Notes under the pieces: model-generated
Told to the model about the DNA's origin: nothing
Seen by the model: the letters and a program-made list of their open reading frames with translations, nothing else
Databases searched by the model: none
Position numbers and translations under genes: made by a program
Shown: positions 5,209-6,328 of the stretch, one piece after another
How positions within the stretch are numbered: the stretch's first letter is position 1
Layout of the letters: each line of letters starts with the position of its first letter
NCBI GenBank assembly: GCA_005879435.1
Contig: VBKX01000049.1
Span: 1-6,328, forward strand
Source: Deltaproteobacteria bacterium
GTDB lineage: Bacteria; Desulfobacterota; Binatia; UBA9968
Direction of reading: 5' to 3'
Length of the DNA: 6,328 bases

Positions 5209-5931
5209 TCAGGCGAGAGACGCGATGACTCTCTTCTGAGCTTTTAGCAGCTCTTTGATTCCCTGATGGGCAATCTCGGTCATATGTTCCAGCTGCTTTT
5301 TTGTGAACGGCGAGCTTTCCGCAGTTCCCTGTACTTCAATGAATTTTCCGGCGCCGGTCATGACGAAATTCATATCGACGTCGGCCCGGCTATCTTCCTC
5401 ATAACAAAGATCCAGATGAACCTTGCCATCGATGACGCCGATGCTCACTGCGGCAACGGAATCTTTGATCGGGTCGGCGGTGATAAAGCCGCGACCGAGC
5501 CAGCCGCGCGCGGCTTCGACCAGCGCGACATAAGCGCCGGTGATCGACGCCGTTCGCGTTCCGCCGTCGGCTTGGATCACATCGCAATCAACCCAGATCG
5601 TGCGCTCGCCCAGGCTTTTCAAATCGGCAATTGCGCGCAAGCTCCGACCGATGAGCCGTTGGATCTCATGCGTGCGCCCGCCGACTTTGCCGCGCGAAGA
5701 CTCGCGACCGATGCGCTGCTGTGACGACCCCGGCAGCATGCCGTACTCGGCGGTGATCCAACCCTTGCCGCTGTTGCGCAGAAACGGCGGCACACGCTCT
5801 TCGAGCTTCGCTGTGCAAATGACTTTGGTATCGCCCATTTCAATCAATACGGAACCTTCGGCCGTTTTGATGTAGCTCGGCGTAATCTTTAGCGGTCGCA
5901 ATTGCGTCGTTTGTCGTCCGTCTGATCTCAT
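5209..5931 (-). CDS. rph: Ribonuclease PH (phosphate-dependent tRNA 3'-end exonuclease)
   Basis: Trims nucleotides from the 3' ends of tRNA precursors with inorganic phosphate, releasing nucleoside diphosphates; the active form is a hexamer. The 240-residue protein matches family length. It starts MRSDGRQTTQLRPLKI, the typical N-terminus. GGRTHEIQRLIGRSLRA (84-100) carries the tRNA-binding Arg86. DCDVIQADGGTRTASITGA (115-133) carries the phosphate-binding GTR at 124-126 (Arg126). YEEDSRADVDMNFVMTG (177-193) carries the acidic active-site residues around Asp180 and Asp186. ATG 5931 is chosen from the N-terminal match; a weak GGA lies just upstream. rdgB follows 12 bases downstream, a pairing common in bacteria. 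All tRNAs in this window have encoded CCA, so RNase PH would remove only the 3' trailer. Confidence 0.98.
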   Translation of the reverse strand: MRSDGRQTTQLRPLKITPSYIKTAEGSVLIEMGDTKVICTAKLEERVPPFLRNSGKGWITAEYGMLPGSSQQRIGRESSRGKVGGRTHEIQRLIGRSLRAIADLKSLGERTIWVDCDVIQADGGTRTASITGAYVALVEAARGWLGRGFITADPIKDSVAAVSIGVIDGKVHLDLCYEEDSRADVDMNFVMTGAGKFIEVQGTAESSPFTKKQLEHMTEIAHQGIKELLKAQKRVIASLA

Positions 5932-6071
5932 TCGTCATCCAATCTAGAATTGTTCAAAACTTAATCCGTTGAAATTAAGACTGATTCACCGCAAAGCACG
6001 CCAAGGTCGCATAAAAATACTCCTAACCATTGGCGTTCTATGCGGCTAACTTTTTGGTCATTGCGTTTATG
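5932..6071. repeat. Intergenic region with a possible dispersed-repeat fragment
   Basis: The sequence CACCGCAAAGCACGCCAAGG (5987-6006) resembles the CGCAAAG/GCCAAGG-type short repeats I recall scattered between genes in many bacteria. It lies between the aldehyde dehydrogenase stop and rph. Nearby are two small inverted pairs, CTTAAT/ATTAAG (5960-5979) and CGCATA/TATGCG (about 6008-6044). No clear promoter for rph and no convincing terminator for the upstream gene were found. Confidence 0.35.
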
Positions 6072-6328
6072 CTAGCTATTCAAATGAAACACCACCATTT
6101 TCAATTCGCTCATCTCTTGCACCGCATACTTCGGCCCCTCTTTGCCGAAGCCGGACTCTTTGAGGCCGCCGTAGGGCATCAAATCGACGCGCCACTGCGA
6201 TCCCCAGTTGACGTGTAAATTGCCGGCTTCCGCCTCGCGCGCGAACTTCATCGCCCACTCGACATTCTCGGTGAAGATACCTGCCGCAAGACCGTAAATG
6301 CTGTCGTTCGCCAGCGCGATCGCTTCTT
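6072..6328 (-). CDS. Aldehyde dehydrogenase family protein, C-terminal end (5' part outside window)
   Basis: The last 84 residues of an NAD(P)-dependent aldehyde dehydrogenase, which oxidises aldehydes to carboxylic acids. The reading frame enters from the right edge and ends at TAG 6074-6072. Family features in order are EAIALANDSIYGLAAGIFT (1-19 of the fragment), the segment that follows the cofactor-binding EIFGP motif; AGNLHVNWGS (34-43); and PYGGLKESGFGKEG (51-64), the conserved substrate-pocket and dimer segment, followed by a C-terminal strand ending VVFHL. The catalytic Cys and general-base Glu lie outside the window, so the substrate cannot be judged. The wording resembles the lactaldehyde/glyceraldehyde-3-phosphate dehydrogenase-like branch, but this is weak. 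The gene is separated from rph by 137 bases and may be a different transcription unit. Confidence 0.93.
   Translation of the reverse strand, partial: EAIALANDSIYGLAAGIFTENVEWAMKFAREAEAGNLHVNWGSQWRVDLMPYGGLKESGFGKEGPKYAVQEMSELKMVVFHLNS

Noticed and set aside
5266..5724. Plus-strand open frame of 152 codons
   Set aside because: It lies entirely antisense within rph, whose minus-strand product has complete family motifs; it has no recognisable domain.
6008..6044. Hairpin CGCATA/TATGCG after the aldehyde dehydrogenase gene as a terminator
   Set aside because: The stem is short with a loop of about 25 bases, and the T-run lies inside the loop rather than after the stem.

Overview
The window is a bacterial chromosomal segment of moderate GC in which every supported gene lies on the minus strand. 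In transcription order it holds the end of an aldehyde dehydrogenase gene, rph (RNase PH), rdgB (XTP/dITP diphosphatase), tRNA-Pro(TGG), tRNA-Arg(TCT), tRNA-His(GTG), tRNA-Lys(CTT), a 174-residue protein of unknown function, a small DUF971-type protein, a decayed mobA-like gene, tRNA-Leu(TAG), tig (trigger factor) and clpP (cut by the left edge). From memory, the order rph-rdgB / tRNA cluster / tRNA-Leu-tig-clpP is typical of deltaproteobacterial lineages in the broad sense (Geobacter-like, Desulfobacterota, Binatota-like). I therefore infer an uncultured or less-studied member of that group. No single gene proves the assignment.

Right part (about 4540-6328): the aldehyde dehydrogenase C-terminus is followed by a 137-base gap and then by rph and rdgB, 12 bases apart and probably one transcript (RNA 3'-end trimming plus nucleotide-pool cleaning). 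The -35 box of the tRNA promoter overlaps the rdgB stop codon. Four tRNA genes with encoded CCA ends follow. Two of the spacers carry inverted or tandem short repeats that would fold in the precursor RNA.

Middle part (about 2165-3865): the unknown 174-residue protein contains what looks like an internal duplication and is followed after 2 bases by the DUF971-like gene, so the two are probably translationally coupled. Downstream, 2381-2958 is recognisable in all three minus frames as a molybdenum cofactor guanylyltransferase (MobA) relative. It is broken by at least six frameshifts and is a pseudogene unless the assembly is wrong there.

Left part (1-2243): a promoter with a perfect TTGACA box precedes tRNA-Leu. 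tRNA-Leu lies just upstream of tig, and tig is followed by clpP after 33 bases. These are the ribosome-bound folding chaperone and the peptidase subunit of the Clp protease, a common protein-quality-control operon.

I see no CRISPR array, transposase, phage gene or defence system. Most of the window is conserved housekeeping sequence. The items most worth a second look are the frameshifted mobA, the duplicated unknown protein and the repeat-bearing tRNA spacers.
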